Shown: piece after piece, positions 16,488 to 24,701 of the stretch
Position numbering within the stretch: position 1 is the first letter of the stretch
Layout of the letters: each line of letters starts with the position of its first letter
Assembly: GCF_014205165.1 (NCBI RefSeq)
Contig: NZ_JACHMZ010000001.1
Span: forward strand, 4,012,501-4,076,500
Reading direction: 5' to 3'
DNA from: Micromonospora carbonacea
GTDB taxonomy: Bacteria; Actinomycetota; Actinomycetes; Mycobacteriales; Micromonosporaceae
Length of the DNA: 64,000 bases
Program-made: the position numbers and the translations under genes
The notes under the pieces: generated by a model
What the model was told of the DNA's origin: nothing
What the model saw: the letters and a program-made list of their open reading frames with translations, nothing else
Databases searched by the model: none

Positions 16488-17744
16488 TCAGCCGTCGCGC
16501 AGCACCCGGCGGGACAGGCCGAAACCGAAGGCGGCCCCCAACGTCGCGGCCGTGGCCAGGAACAGCACCGGGCTGCCGTACGCGTCCACGACCAGCCCCG
16601 CCGCCGCGCCGGAGAGCGGGAACAGGCCCAGCGCGGCGAGGAGGATGGCGCTCATCACCCGGCCGAGCAGGTGGGGGGCGGTGTGCTGCTGGACGACGGT
16701 GATCACCAGGACGTTGGTCACGGTGCTGGCGACCCCGGCCACGGCCAGCGCGACGAGGGCCCCGACGTACCCGGTGAACGGCACGAGGGCCACCGCCACG
16801 GCCAGCACCAGGCCGGCGAGCATGGCGGTGACGCCGCGCCGCCGGATCCCGGTCAGCCCGGCGGTGAAGAACCCGCCGGCCAGCGAGCCGCCGGTGAACG
16901 CGGCCAGCAGGCCGCCGAAGCCCTCGGCCCCGGCGGCCAGGTCGGCGCTGGCCAGCGAGGGCAGGCCCACCCGGACCATCCCGCCGACGGTCAGGTTGGC
17001 CGCGGCGGTCACCACCAGCACGGTACGCAGCAGCGGCGACCCGCGCAGCAGCTGCCAGAACGTCAGCCGTGGCGGCGGCGGCGCGCCGGCGGCGGGCGGG
17101 GCGGCGGCCGGCGCGGCCCGCCGGTGGTGCGCCCCGATCACGGCGAGGCAGGCCGCCGACACCGCGAAGGTCAGCGCGTCCACGCCGAACGCGACGCCCG
17201 GCGAGAGCAGCACGACGACGAGCCCGGCCACCCCGGGCCCGACCAGCCCGGCGGCGAAGCCGGCGGCGCTGTGCAGCGCGTTGCCGGCCTGCAACTGCTC
17301 GGCCGGCAGCAGCCGGGGCGTGATGGCGTAGGCGGCCGGCTGGAACAGGCCGGCCCCCAGGCCGGCGACGGCGACCAGCGCCCCGATCAGGACGAGGCCC
17401 GGGTCGCCGGCGACGGCGGCCACCGCGATCGGGACCGTGGCCGCCAGCCGGAGCAGGTCGGAGGCCAGCATCACCTGCCACGGGCCGACCCGGTCGGCGA
17501 GGATCCCGCCCAGCGGGGTGGTCGCCAGCCGGCACAGGCCGTAGCCGGCGACCAGCAGCCCGAGCTCCCGCGCGCCCCCGCCGACCTGGTAGACGAGGAA
17601 GGGCAGCGCGACGGCGTGGAAGGCGTCGCCGAAGACCGACACCGACTCGGCGACGAAGAGCAGCCGGTAGTCGCGGGAGCGCAGCGGCGCCAGGCTCAGC
17701 CGCAGCCGACGCCGGGGGGTCCGGGTGGCGGTGGGGTCAGCCAC
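16488..17744 (-). CDS. MFS transporter, probable RiPP exporter
   Basis: A 418-residue major facilitator of the macrolide-efflux/MFS_3 type with about 12 hydrophobic segments. It starts RDYRLLFVAESVSVFGDAFHAVALPFLVYQV, with the typical RLPxxxxxGNAL-like block (LLPAEQLQAGNALHSAAGF) in the middle. The GTG start at 17744 overlaps the P450 stop by eight bases. It is the last gene of the RiPP operon, where an exporter or self-resistance pump is expected. The direction of transport and the cargo are inferred from context. Confidence 0.85.
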   Translation of the reverse strand: MADPTATRTPRRRLRLSLAPLRSRDYRLLFVAESVSVFGDAFHAVALPFLVYQVGGGARELGLLVAGYGLCRLATTPLGGILADRVGPWQVMLASDLLRLAATVPIAVAAVAGDPGLVLIGALVAVAGLGAGLFQPAAYAITPRLLPAEQLQAGNALHSAAGFAAGLVGPGVAGLVVVLLSPGVAFGVDALTFAVSAACLAVIGAHHRRAAPAAAPPAAGAPPPPRLTFWQLLRGSPLLRTVLVVTAAANLTVGGMVRVGLPSLASADLAAGAEGFGGLLAAFTGGSLAGGFFTAGLTGIRRRGVTAMLAGLVLAVAVALVPFTGYVGALVALAVAGVASTVTNVLVITVVQQHTAPHLLGRVMSAILLAALGLFPLSGAAAGLVVDAYGSPVLFLATAATLGAAFGFGLSRRVLRDG

Positions 17745-18942
17745 GCGGGGCCACCGGCAGCGACTCCAGCCCGCGCAGCATGATCGTGTTGCGCCAGCGC
17801 AGGTCCGCCTCGACGCCGGCCAGGGCCAGCGCCGGGAAGCGGTCCAGCAGCCCGGCCAGCGCCACCTCGCCCTCCAGCTTGCCGAGGAACGCGCCGAGGC
17901 AGCGGTGCGTCCCGTGGCCGAAGGCGAGGTGCCCGGCGTCGCCCCGGTCGAGCAGCAGCCGGTCGGCGTCGGGGAACCGGTCGGGGTCGCGGTTCGCCCC
18001 GCCGAGGGACACCAGCACCAGCTCACCGGCGGGGATCTCCACCCCGTCGACGTCCACCGGCGCGGTGGTGAACCGCAGGGTGGCCATGCTCACCGGCGAC
18101 TCGTACCGGAGGAACTCGTCGACCGCGGCGGGCAGCGCGGCCCGGTTGCGCCGCAGCCAGGCGTGCTGGTCGGGATTTCGCAGCAGCGCCAGGGTGGCCG
18201 TGCCGAGCAGGTTGACGGTCGTCTCATGGCCCCCGATGAGCAGCAGGAACACCATGCCCACGATCTCGTCGTCGGTGAGCTGCCCCTGGTCGCGGGCCGC
18301 GAGCAGGACGGTCAGCAGGTCGTCGCGCGGGTCGGTGCGCCGCCGCCGCAGCACGACGGCGATGTGCGCGGTCAGCTCCCGCAGGGCCCGGCCGAACGCC
18401 TCCGGGTCGTCGCCGTGGGTCAGGATCGCCGTCGACCAGCTCCGGTAGGCGGCCCGCTCCTCGGGCGGGAAGCCGATCAGCTCGCAGATGACCAGCATGG
18501 GCAGCGGGAACGCGAAGTCCGCCACGAGGTCGACGGTGTCGCGGTCGGCGACCTCGTCGAGCAGGGCGGTGGTGATCCGCTGCACCAGCGGCCGCATCGC
18601 CGCCACCCGGCGGGCGGTGAAGAACCCGTGGATCAGCCGGCGCAGCCGGGTGTGGTCGGGCGGGTCGCTGTTGAGCATGTGGACCATGTCGCCGCCGAGC
18701 GTCACCCCCGCCACCCGGCGGTCGGCCAGCTCCTGCGCGCGGCGGGCGTCCTGACCGAACCTCGGGTCGGCCAGCGCCGCGCGCACGTCGCGGTAGCGGG
18801 CGACGACCCACATGGGCAGCCCCTCGTCGCTGTGCAGGATCGACACCGGGCCGTTGGCCCGGATCCGGGCCAGCGTCGGGTAGGGGTCGACGACGAACGG
18901 GGCCTGTGGCGGCGGCGTCGGCCCGTCCTCGGCGGCGGTCAT
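17737..18942 (-). CDS. Cytochrome P450
   Basis: A 401-residue bacterial class I P450. The I-helix reads LLIGGHETTVN, the K-helix EFLRYESPV, and the heme-binding loop FGHGTHRCLGAFLGK with Cys348 as axial ligand. These are the motifs of actinobacterial CYP105/107-like secondary-metabolism P450s. The start at 18942 has GAGGAGACCC upstream and a family-like N-terminus. It lies 50 bases after the DUF5825 gene and overlaps the exporter gene. It may oxidise or cross-link the modified peptide. No ferredoxin gene is next to it. Confidence 0.93.
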   Translation of the reverse strand: MTAAEDGPTPPPQAPFVVDPYPTLARIRANGPVSILHSDEGLPMWVVARYRDVRAALADPRFGQDARRAQELADRRVAGVTLGGDMVHMLNSDPPDHTRLRRLIHGFFTARRVAAMRPLVQRITTALLDEVADRDTVDLVADFAFPLPMLVICELIGFPPEERAAYRSWSTAILTHGDDPEAFGRALRELTAHIAVVLRRRRTDPRDDLLTVLLAARDQGQLTDDEIVGMVFLLLIGGHETTVNLLGTATLALLRNPDQHAWLRRNRAALPAAVDEFLRYESPVSMATLRFTTAPVDVDGVEIPAGELVLVSLGGANRDPDRFPDADRLLLDRGDAGHLAFGHGTHRCLGAFLGKLEGEVALAGLLDRFPALALAGVEADLRWRNTIMLRGLESLPVAPRG

Positions 18943-18992
18943 GGGTCTCCTCTTCGGTGGCGCTCGGGCGGTGCTGGACGATCGGGGCGGCG

Positions 18993-19652
18993 CTAGACGA
19001 TCAGGGCGGGGAAGGGCCAGCGGTGGGCGCGGGTCGGCAGCCACCACAGGTGGCCGGCCTGCTCGGCGACCAGGTGCGCCCCGACGAGGTCCCGGCGCAC
19101 GTCGGCCGGCACCGCCGTCGCCGCGACGCCCTCGGCCAGGGGCGCGATCGCCGCCAGGTGGCCCGGCTCGTCGATCGTCACCACCTCCAGGGCGCCGGAG
19201 CGCCGGTCGCGGACCTCCACGAAGCCGGGGCCGCGCCGGTAGACGCAGCGGCCGAGGAAGAACGCCGCCCGCCAGCGGGCCGCGACCGTGCCGGTGGCGT
19301 CCCCGTCGAGGCGGGACGGTGGGCACAGGTGGGTGAACAGGTCGCCGCCGTGGCAGCCGTCCCGGCAGCGCGCCGTCCAGTCCACCGCGATCCCCCGGGC
19401 GGTCAGCTCGCGGACCAGCAGGAGGGACCGCGCCGCGCGGGCGTCCGCGTCGGCGCACAGGTCCACCGGGTGGGCCAGTCGCGCGTGCCGCGCGCCGGCG
19501 GCGTACCAGCCGGCCACCGTCTCCCCGCACGGCCCGACCAGCCGGCGCGTGCCGAGCGCCATCCCGGGCAGCCGCGCGGCGGCCGGGTCGTAGTCGCGGG
19601 ACAGCTCGACCTCGACCACGGTCGCGCCGAAGTCACCCCGCGGCGACGGCAT
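18993..19652 (-). CDS. DUF5825 family protein, RiPP-cluster associated
   Basis: A 219-residue soluble protein that I assign to DUF5825, a family found beside RiPP-maturation radical SAM C-methyltransferases; the assignment is from recall of such neighbourhoods. Features are a central cysteine-rich stretch (WTARCRDGCHGG, then HLCPP), FFLGRCVYRRGPGFVEVRDRRSG, and a C-terminal LVAEQAGHLWWLP. The start at 19652 overlaps the end of the methyltransferase gene by 20 bases, so the two are coupled. It could be a partner or recognition subunit for the methyltransferase; the molecular role is unknown. Confidence 0.7.
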   Translation of the reverse strand: MPSPRGDFGATVVEVELSRDYDPAAARLPGMALGTRRLVGPCGETVAGWYAAGARHARLAHPVDLCADADARAARSLLLVRELTARGIAVDWTARCRDGCHGGDLFTHLCPPSRLDGDATGTVAARWRAAFFLGRCVYRRGPGFVEVRDRRSGALEVVTIDEPGHLAAIAPLAEGVAATAVPADVRRDLVGAHLVAEQAGHLWWLPTRAHRWPFPALIV

Positions 19653-21561
19653 GGCGGTCCTGTCCGGCGCGCGCGGCGGCGTCCGCGGCGGCCCGCTGGT
19701 GGTCGACCCGGGCCAGCACCTGGTTGTGCGACTCGACGGCGGTGTGCACCCAGCAGCCTCCCTCGTGGAACACGATGCCCAGCTCCGACCATTGGTCGAG
19801 CAGCGGCCGGACCGTCGCCGCCCCGCCGGGGACGCGGGCCGCCAGGGTGGCGTCCGTGCGGGGCTGCGCCAGCAGCCGGAACAGCGCCACCTCGGCCGGC
19901 GTGGCCAGCTCGCGCACCGACCAGTCGTACGCGGCGCGGCGGCTGACCAGCACGACCCGGTCGTCGATCTCCTGGTAGGTGAGCCGGCTGACCGGGTACT
20001 CGGTCCGCCACCGGTCGATCGCCGCGTCCAGCGCCGCCGCCTCGGCCCGGCCGATGCCCCGGGCCACGGTGGTGAAGATGTACGCCAGGTCGGTCAGCTC
20101 GGCGGCGGGCAGGTCGTAGATCTCCCGGTACTGCGGGGCGGGCTCCAGCACCGGGAAGCCCAGCTCCGGCTGGTTGAAGTAGGGGCTGAACCGCTCGATG
20201 GCGATGCGCGCCGCGCCCATCGGCGGGTCGAGGTGGTGCAGCGCCGGCAGTTGCGCGACGACGTCGGTGTAGTCCTCGGCGGTCTCGCCGGGGAAGCCGT
20301 AGAGGTAGTTCCAGCTCGTCGTCACCCCGGCGCTCTGGGCCTCGCGCAGCGCGCGGACGTTCTGGCAGCCGGTCACGCCCTTGTCCATCAGCCGCAGCAC
20401 GTGGGTGCTGAGGTTCTCCACCCCGGGCTGGACCTGCACCGCCCCGGCCTCGGCGAGCCGTTGGAAGTGCTGCCGGCGCAGGTTGGCCTTGACCTCGAAG
20501 TGCAGGCGGACGTCGTAGTCGGATTCGGCCAGCCGCAGCAGCACCGAGTCGAAGTACGCCATGTCCAGGATGTTGTCGACCACGATGAAGTCGAGCATCT
20601 GGTGCCGGCGGGCCAGGTCCAGCACCTCGTCGAGGAAGCGTCCCGGGCTCTTGCTGCGGAACTGCATCGACGAGCCGTTGAGGCCGCAGAAGGTGCAGTG
20701 GTGCTTCTCGCCCCACCAGCAGCCCCGGGAGCCCTCGACGACGAGCTTCGGGGCCACCCACTCGGCCGCCGCCGAGGCGTCGAGGCGTTCGACGAAGCCC
20801 GTGTAGTCGGGGGCGACGATCCGGGCCGGCGGCAGCGGTCGCGCCGACATGGGGTTGGCCCGCGCGCCGCCCGTCGGGTCCCGCCAGCACAGCCCGGGGA
20901 TGTCCGCGAGGCCGCCGCCGGGGCGCGGGTCGCCGCCGCCGGTGTCCGGCGCGGCATCGAGCGCGGCGAGCAGCGCGGGGAAGGCCGCCTCCCCCTCGCC
21001 GCGCACGACGAAGTCGAGGAACGGGAAGTTGCGGTGCAGCGCCGCGCCCTGCGCCCCGTCGCAGTTGGCCCCGCCGAGGACGGTCCGCACGGCGGGCCTG
21101 CGCTGCTTGAGCAGCCGGGCGGCGGCCAGGCTGGCGGTGTTCTGCTGGAAGGTGCTGGTGAACCCGACGACGTCGGGCGCGGCGGCGTCCAGCTCGGCGA
21201 CCAGGGTCGCCACGAACTCCGGCACCAGCTCGTGCAGCGTGGCGGTCAGCGCCGCCTCGGCCCGGCTGGCCCCCGCGTCGGCCAGCAGCCGGTGCAGCGG
21301 CGCGAAGTCGCGCCGCCGCCCGTAGAGGGCCCCGGCGAACACCCAGTCCCCGGCCCCCTGGAAGTAGGAGGTCTCGGAGAAGTACTGGTAGTCGGCCAGG
21401 CCGAAGGTAAGGCGGTCCACCGCCCAGTCGACGAAGTCGAGGTTCGCGTAGCGGACCTCGACTTCGTGGCCGGCGACGCCGGCGGTGGCGCGCAGGATGC
21501 CCAGGGCGAGCGACGGGACGTCGAGCGATCCCCACGGCATGTGCACCAGGACGACCTTCAT
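19633..21561 (-). CDS. RiPP-maturation B12-binding radical SAM C-methyltransferase
   Basis: A 642-residue protein with an N-terminal cobalamin-binding-like domain (about 1-190, with GFTSTFQQNTASLAAARLLK and LGGANCDG). A radical SAM domain follows (about 265-480). The cluster cysteines are Cys281, Cys289 and Cys292 in GCWWGEKHHCTFCG. The C-x7-C-x2-C spacing differs from canonical CxxxCxxC but is, as I recall, the hallmark of this RiPP family (rSAM_ocin type). A further C-terminal region spans about 490-642. Such enzymes methylate unactivated carbons of residues in ribosomal peptides. The start at 21561 has GGAGAGGAG upstream. It follows the precursor gene across a 94-base gap holding a hairpin. 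Confidence 0.9.
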   Translation of the reverse strand: MKVVLVHMPWGSLDVPSLALGILRATAGVAGHEVEVRYANLDFVDWAVDRLTFGLADYQYFSETSYFQGAGDWVFAGALYGRRRDFAPLHRLLADAGASRAEAALTATLHELVPEFVATLVAELDAAAPDVVGFTSTFQQNTASLAAARLLKQRRPAVRTVLGGANCDGAQGAALHRNFPFLDFVVRGEGEAAFPALLAALDAAPDTGGGDPRPGGGLADIPGLCWRDPTGGARANPMSARPLPPARIVAPDYTGFVERLDASAAAEWVAPKLVVEGSRGCWWGEKHHCTFCGLNGSSMQFRSKSPGRFLDEVLDLARRHQMLDFIVVDNILDMAYFDSVLLRLAESDYDVRLHFEVKANLRRQHFQRLAEAGAVQVQPGVENLSTHVLRLMDKGVTGCQNVRALREAQSAGVTTSWNYLYGFPGETAEDYTDVVAQLPALHHLDPPMGAARIAIERFSPYFNQPELGFPVLEPAPQYREIYDLPAAELTDLAYIFTTVARGIGRAEAAALDAAIDRWRTEYPVSRLTYQEIDDRVVLVSRRAAYDWSVRELATPAEVALFRLLAQPRTDATLAARVPGGAATVRPLLDQWSELGIVFHEGGCWVHTAVESHNQVLARVDHQRAAADAAARAGQDRHAVAAG

Positions 21562-21592
21562 CGCCGGTCTCCTCTCCGGGCGGGCTGGGCAT

Positions 21593-21625
21593 CGTTCCGG
21601 GGCCTCGCGGCGGCGCCCCGGAACG
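21593..21625 (-). terminator. Hairpin between precursor and maturase genes (attenuator-like)
   Basis: A perfect 11-bp stem (CGTTCCGGGGC and its complement) with an 11-base loop lies 30 bases after the precursor stop codon and 32 bases before the methyltransferase start. Such intercistronic hairpins often raise precursor mRNA relative to enzyme mRNA in peptide clusters. Confidence 0.55.
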
Positions 21626-21655
21626 ACGTCGTGGACGTGCGTCACCACGGCCGGG

Positions 21656-21802
21656 TCACTTGGCGGCCGGCGGCGTCTCGGTCACCTGGGGCCGCGCGGC
21701 CGGGACCGCCCGGTCAAGATCGAGGAGCATCTTGACGATGACGGCGCCGCGGTCCCGCTCGCCCGTGCTGATCGGGTCGTGCCGCACAGTGCGTCGCTTC
21801 AT
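21656..21802 (-). CDS. Candidate RiPP precursor peptide (48 residues)
   Basis: A short frame with an excellent ribosome site (GGAGGGAGGTGA) eight bases or fewer ahead of its ATG at 21802. The peptide starts MKRRTVRHDPISTGERDRG, has a hydrophobic helix-like centre (AVIVKMLLDLDRAV) and ends with a Pro/Val/Thr/Ala-rich tail (PAARPQVTETPPAAK). Third positions are about 90% G or C. The S9 peptidase frame, which overlaps its first 89 bases, has poor third-position GC there, so selection acts on this frame. Placement directly before the C-methyltransferase gene fits a substrate peptide. I know no named precursor family that matches. The tail is the likely core (inference). Confidence 0.7.
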   Translation of the reverse strand: MKRRTVRHDPISTGERDRGAVIVKMLLDLDRAVPAARPQVTETPPAAK

Positions 21803-23597
21803 TGCATTCACCTCCCTCCGGTCGGTCGGGGGTCGGACCCCGCCGGTCGCGGTGGTCCTGACTGGGGGCCGCCGGGGCCGGCCCGTGCGGGGGCAGCACC
21901 GCGGTGGCGTAGCGGAGCAGGGCGGCGAAGACGGCCGTCTGGCCGGCCGGGTCCCCGTGGTGGCCGCCGGTGGTCCAGAGCACCTCGTGCGGCACCGACC
22001 GGTCCCGCAGCGCGGCCGCGTACCGGCCGACCGCCTCGGCGGGGCACCGCTCGTCGTCGGTGGCGGCGGCGACGAAGAGCGGCCCGCGCACCCGGTCCAG
22101 GTACGTCATCGGGTCGGCGGCCCGGTACCGGTCGGGGACCTCGGCGGGGGTCCCGCCGAAGAGCTCCTCGTCCGCCTCGCGCACGGCGGGCGACGTCGTG
22201 CGGTGCGCGGTGGAGTAGTCGGCCACCGGGGAGACCGCCAGCCCGACCGCCCAGTCGTCGGGCGCGACGCCCAGCGCGAGCAGCACCAGGTAGCCGCCCC
22301 AGGAGTAGCCGCACAGCCCGACCCGCCCCGGCTGCGCGACGCCGAGCTCGACCAGGTGCCGGCGTACGGCGGCGAGGTCCTCCAGCTGGGCCAGGCCGAC
22401 CCGGTGGCCGAAGTCGTGCCGCCAGCGCGGGCCGTAGCCGGTGGACCCCCGGTAGTTGGTGCGCGCGACGGCGTAGCCGGCCCCGGTGAGCAGCTCCACC
22501 CGGGGGTCGTAGCTGTCCCGGTCGTGCAGGAACGGCCCGCCGTGCAGCAGGAGGATCGTCGGCCACGGCCCCGGGCCGGGCGGGGTGGCCAGGAAGCTGT
22601 GGATCCGGCCGTACGACTGGGGTGTCCACACCTCGCGGCGGCCCGGCACCCTCGCCGGGCCCGGCGTCGGACGGGGGCCGGCGGCGGGGTCGACGACGAG
22701 CCGGCGCGGCGGCGTCGCCTCCCGGCTCCACACGTAGTGGATCGCGCCCTCGGGGGCGCAGGCCAGCTCCAGGATGGTCCCCGGCGGGGTGGGCAGGACG
22801 GCCGGCGCGCCGCCGTCGAGGTCGGCCAGGAGCAGCCGGCTGCGTCCCGCCCGGTCCTGTTGGACCAGCACCCGGCGGCCGTCGACGTGCCAGTGCGCGG
22901 TGATCTCCGTGTCGAACGCCAGCCGCCCGTGCAGCCGGACGTCCCGGCCCGGCCGCCAGGTGCCGACGGTGTAACGCCCGCCCGCCTCCACGACCAGCAG
23001 CAGCTCCGCGTCGCCGGCCGGGTCGGGGCGGAACTCCAGGCCCCACAGCCGGCGGTGCGGGCCGCCGGCGAGGGTCTCGGTGTGGCCGTCGGTGAGGCGG
23101 GCCACCGTGACGGCGGCCGGCCCGTCCGGCCGGCCGGCGAGGGCGAGCAGGGCGCCGTCGGGGCTCAGGTCCACCAGCGGCGCGTAGCCGGCCACGGCTG
23201 CGACCAGCCGGGCCGGGCCGCCGGGCGGGCCCAGGTGGTAGCGGGACTCCGCGGCGCGCCCGACGCAGACGACCGCCAGCGTGCCGGCGTGGTCGAAGGC
23301 GATGCCGTACGGCCGGCCCCGGGGCAGCCCGGTCAGCGCGGGCGCGGCCGGTCCGCCGTCGAACGGCTGGCGTCGCCAGACGCCCACGCCGTCCGGGCCG
23401 GCGTCGAACCACCAGACGTGGCCGCCGTCCGGCTCCAGGTCGCAGGCGTCCACCCCGTGCCGCGCCCCGGTCAGGACCCGGCGCCGCCCGGTGCCGCGGT
23501 CCCAGGCGACGACCTGGGGACGGCCCGCGACGTCGGCGAGTTCGACGGCCCGCAGCGGGGCGGCGGCGGCGAACGCCGGTGCGCACGGTGCAATCAC
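21714..23597 (-). CDS. S9 family (prolyl oligopeptidase-like) peptidase
   Basis: A 627-residue serine peptidase of the prolyl oligopeptidase/dipeptidyl aminopeptidase class. The N-terminal half (about 1-350) is a beta-propeller. The C-terminal alpha/beta hydrolase domain has Ser432 in GYSWGGY, Asp514 or 515 in AATDDERCP and His546 in GGHHG. No signal peptide is seen with the GTG 23597 start; the frame upstream of it is not gene-like. The last 60 or so codons, after LLRYATAVLPPHG, lose codon bias and run out of frame into the precursor gene. As first gene of the operon it is a candidate leader-removing protease or a self-protection enzyme. Confidence 0.85.
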   Translation of the reverse strand: MIAPCAPAFAAAAPLRAVELADVAGRPQVVAWDRGTGRRRVLTGARHGVDACDLEPDGGHVWWFDAGPDGVGVWRRQPFDGGPAAPALTGLPRGRPYGIAFDHAGTLAVVCVGRAAESRYHLGPPGGPARLVAAVAGYAPLVDLSPDGALLALAGRPDGPAAVTVARLTDGHTETLAGGPHRRLWGLEFRPDPAGDAELLLVVEAGGRYTVGTWRPGRDVRLHGRLAFDTEITAHWHVDGRRVLVQQDRAGRSRLLLADLDGGAPAVLPTPPGTILELACAPEGAIHYVWSREATPPRRLVVDPAAGPRPTPGPARVPGRREVWTPQSYGRIHSFLATPPGPGPWPTILLLHGGPFLHDRDSYDPRVELLTGAGYAVARTNYRGSTGYGPRWRHDFGHRVGLAQLEDLAAVRRHLVELGVAQPGRVGLCGYSWGGYLVLLALGVAPDDWAVGLAVSPVADYSTAHRTTSPAVREADEELFGGTPAEVPDRYRAADPMTYLDRVRGPLFVAAATDDERCPAEAVGRYAAALRDRSVPHEVLWTTGGHHGDPAGQTAVFAALLRYATAVLPPHGPAPAAPSQDHRDRRGPTPDRPEGGECNEATHCAARPDQHGRAGPRRRHRQDAPRS

Positions 23598-23879
23598 GAC
23601 GACCCCGTTCCGCCGGCCGGCCGGAGCACCGATCGTAATAGACGGATGACGATGCGTACATGCCGCCGGGCGGGGTTGCCCGCCGCCCCGCAACTGTCAC
23701 TTCACGGGCGCTTCCCGGTCAGTCGTCATGACGCGCCGCAAAAGGGGTCCGCCCGCATCCCGGCGACGGCGGTCACCCATGGAGGTCGGTGCCGGCCGCC
23801 CCGCGCGGCTGGGTTACCGTACCCGGGTGCCGACGCACGGACCTCGTCCTCTGGGCCGCCGCCGCGGGCGGGCCTCCTC
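23598..23879. promoter_or_regulatory. Divergent intergenic region, RiPP operon and ABC ATPase
   Basis: This 282-base spacer must carry the RiPP operon promoter (minus strand) and the ABC gene promoter (plus strand). An AT-richer patch with CTATTACGAT on the minus strand near 23640 is a possible -10 region. A convincing -35 partner is not visible. Confidence 0.35.
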
Positions 23880-24686
23880 GTGACCGCTCCCCCGGTGCTG
23901 CGCGTGACCGACGCGACCGTGGTCCGCGACGGCAGACCGATCCTGAGCGAGGTGTCGCTGACCGTGCGGGCCGGCGAGCACTGGGCGCTGCTCGGCCCCA
24001 ACGGGGCGGGCAAGAGCACGCTGCTCGGTCTCCTCGGCGCCGTCACGCACCCCACCCGGGGCACCGTCGAGGTGCTGGGCCACCGGCTGGGGCGGGTCGA
24101 CATGCGCGAGTTGCGGGCCCACGTCGGCCACGTCGATCCGCGGCACGACCTGCGCTCGCCCCTCACGGTGCACGACGTCGTGCTGACCGGGCTGACCAAC
24201 ACCGTCGAACGCGTGCCCCGCTGGGCGCCGACACCCGAACAGGTCGCGCAGGCCGACCGGCTGATCGGCCTGCTCGGCCTCGGCGAGCGCCACGGCGCGC
24301 GGTGGCCGACCCTGTCGCAGGGGGAACGGGGCCGCGCGCTCATCGCCCGCGCGCTGATGCCCAGCCCGCGGCTCCTGCTGCTCGACGAGCCCGCGACCGG
24401 TCTCGACGTCGCCGGCCGGGAACAGCTCATCGAGCGGCTCGACGAGCTGCAACACGCCTACCCGGAACTCGCGTCCGTCCTGGTCACCCACCACCTGGAG
24501 GAGCTTCCTCCCGGGACGACCCACGTGCTGCTGCTGCGGGACGGGCGCTGCCTGGCGTCGGGGCCCGCCGACGAGGTCCTCACCAACGACCAGGTCAGCA
24601 AGTGCTTCGACCATCCCGTCCGGCTCACCCGCGTCGAGGGACGGTGGAGCGTGCGGGCGAACCGCCCGGCGAGGCCGACCGGCTGA
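23880..24686 (+). CDS. Stand-alone ABC transporter ATP-binding protein
   Basis: A 268-residue ABC ATPase. Walker A is GPNGAGKST (39-47), the signature is LSQGERGRALIARAL, and Walker B is LLLLDEPATGLD followed by an H-loop in VTHHLEE. The pattern resembles the iron/zinc/molybdate importer ATPase branch (ModF/FecE-like), where single ATPases without a cognate permease occur. No permease is adjacent. The GTG start at 23880 is the first plausible one, although a frame stays open far upstream. Function cannot be narrowed further, and it need not belong to the RiPP cluster. Confidence 0.85.
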   Translation: MTAPPVLRVTDATVVRDGRPILSEVSLTVRAGEHWALLGPNGAGKSTLLGLLGAVTHPTRGTVEVLGHRLGRVDMRELRAHVGHVDPRHDLRSPLTVHDVVLTGLTNTVERVPRWAPTPEQVAQADRLIGLLGLGERHGARWPTLSQGERGRALIARALMPSPRLLLLDEPATGLDVAGREQLIERLDELQHAYPELASVLVTHHLEELPPGTTHVLLLRDGRCLASGPADEVLTNDQVSKCFDHPVRLTRVEGRWSVRANRPARPTG

Positions 24687-24701
24687 GCCGGTTCCCGCGG
24701 C

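Noticed and set aside
21714-21890. C-terminal tail of the S9 peptidase as functional sequence
   Set aside because: After the conserved domain ends (about LLRYATAVLPPHG) codon bias is lost and the frame simply runs until a chance stop inside the precursor gene; kept in the CDS only because no earlier stop exists.
21660-24686. A 1008-codon plus-strand open frame across the RiPP region
   Set aside because: Only its last 268 codons are a real ABC ATPase; the rest is antisense to the S9 peptidase and methyltransferase genes, and its composition is typical of GC-rich shadow frames.
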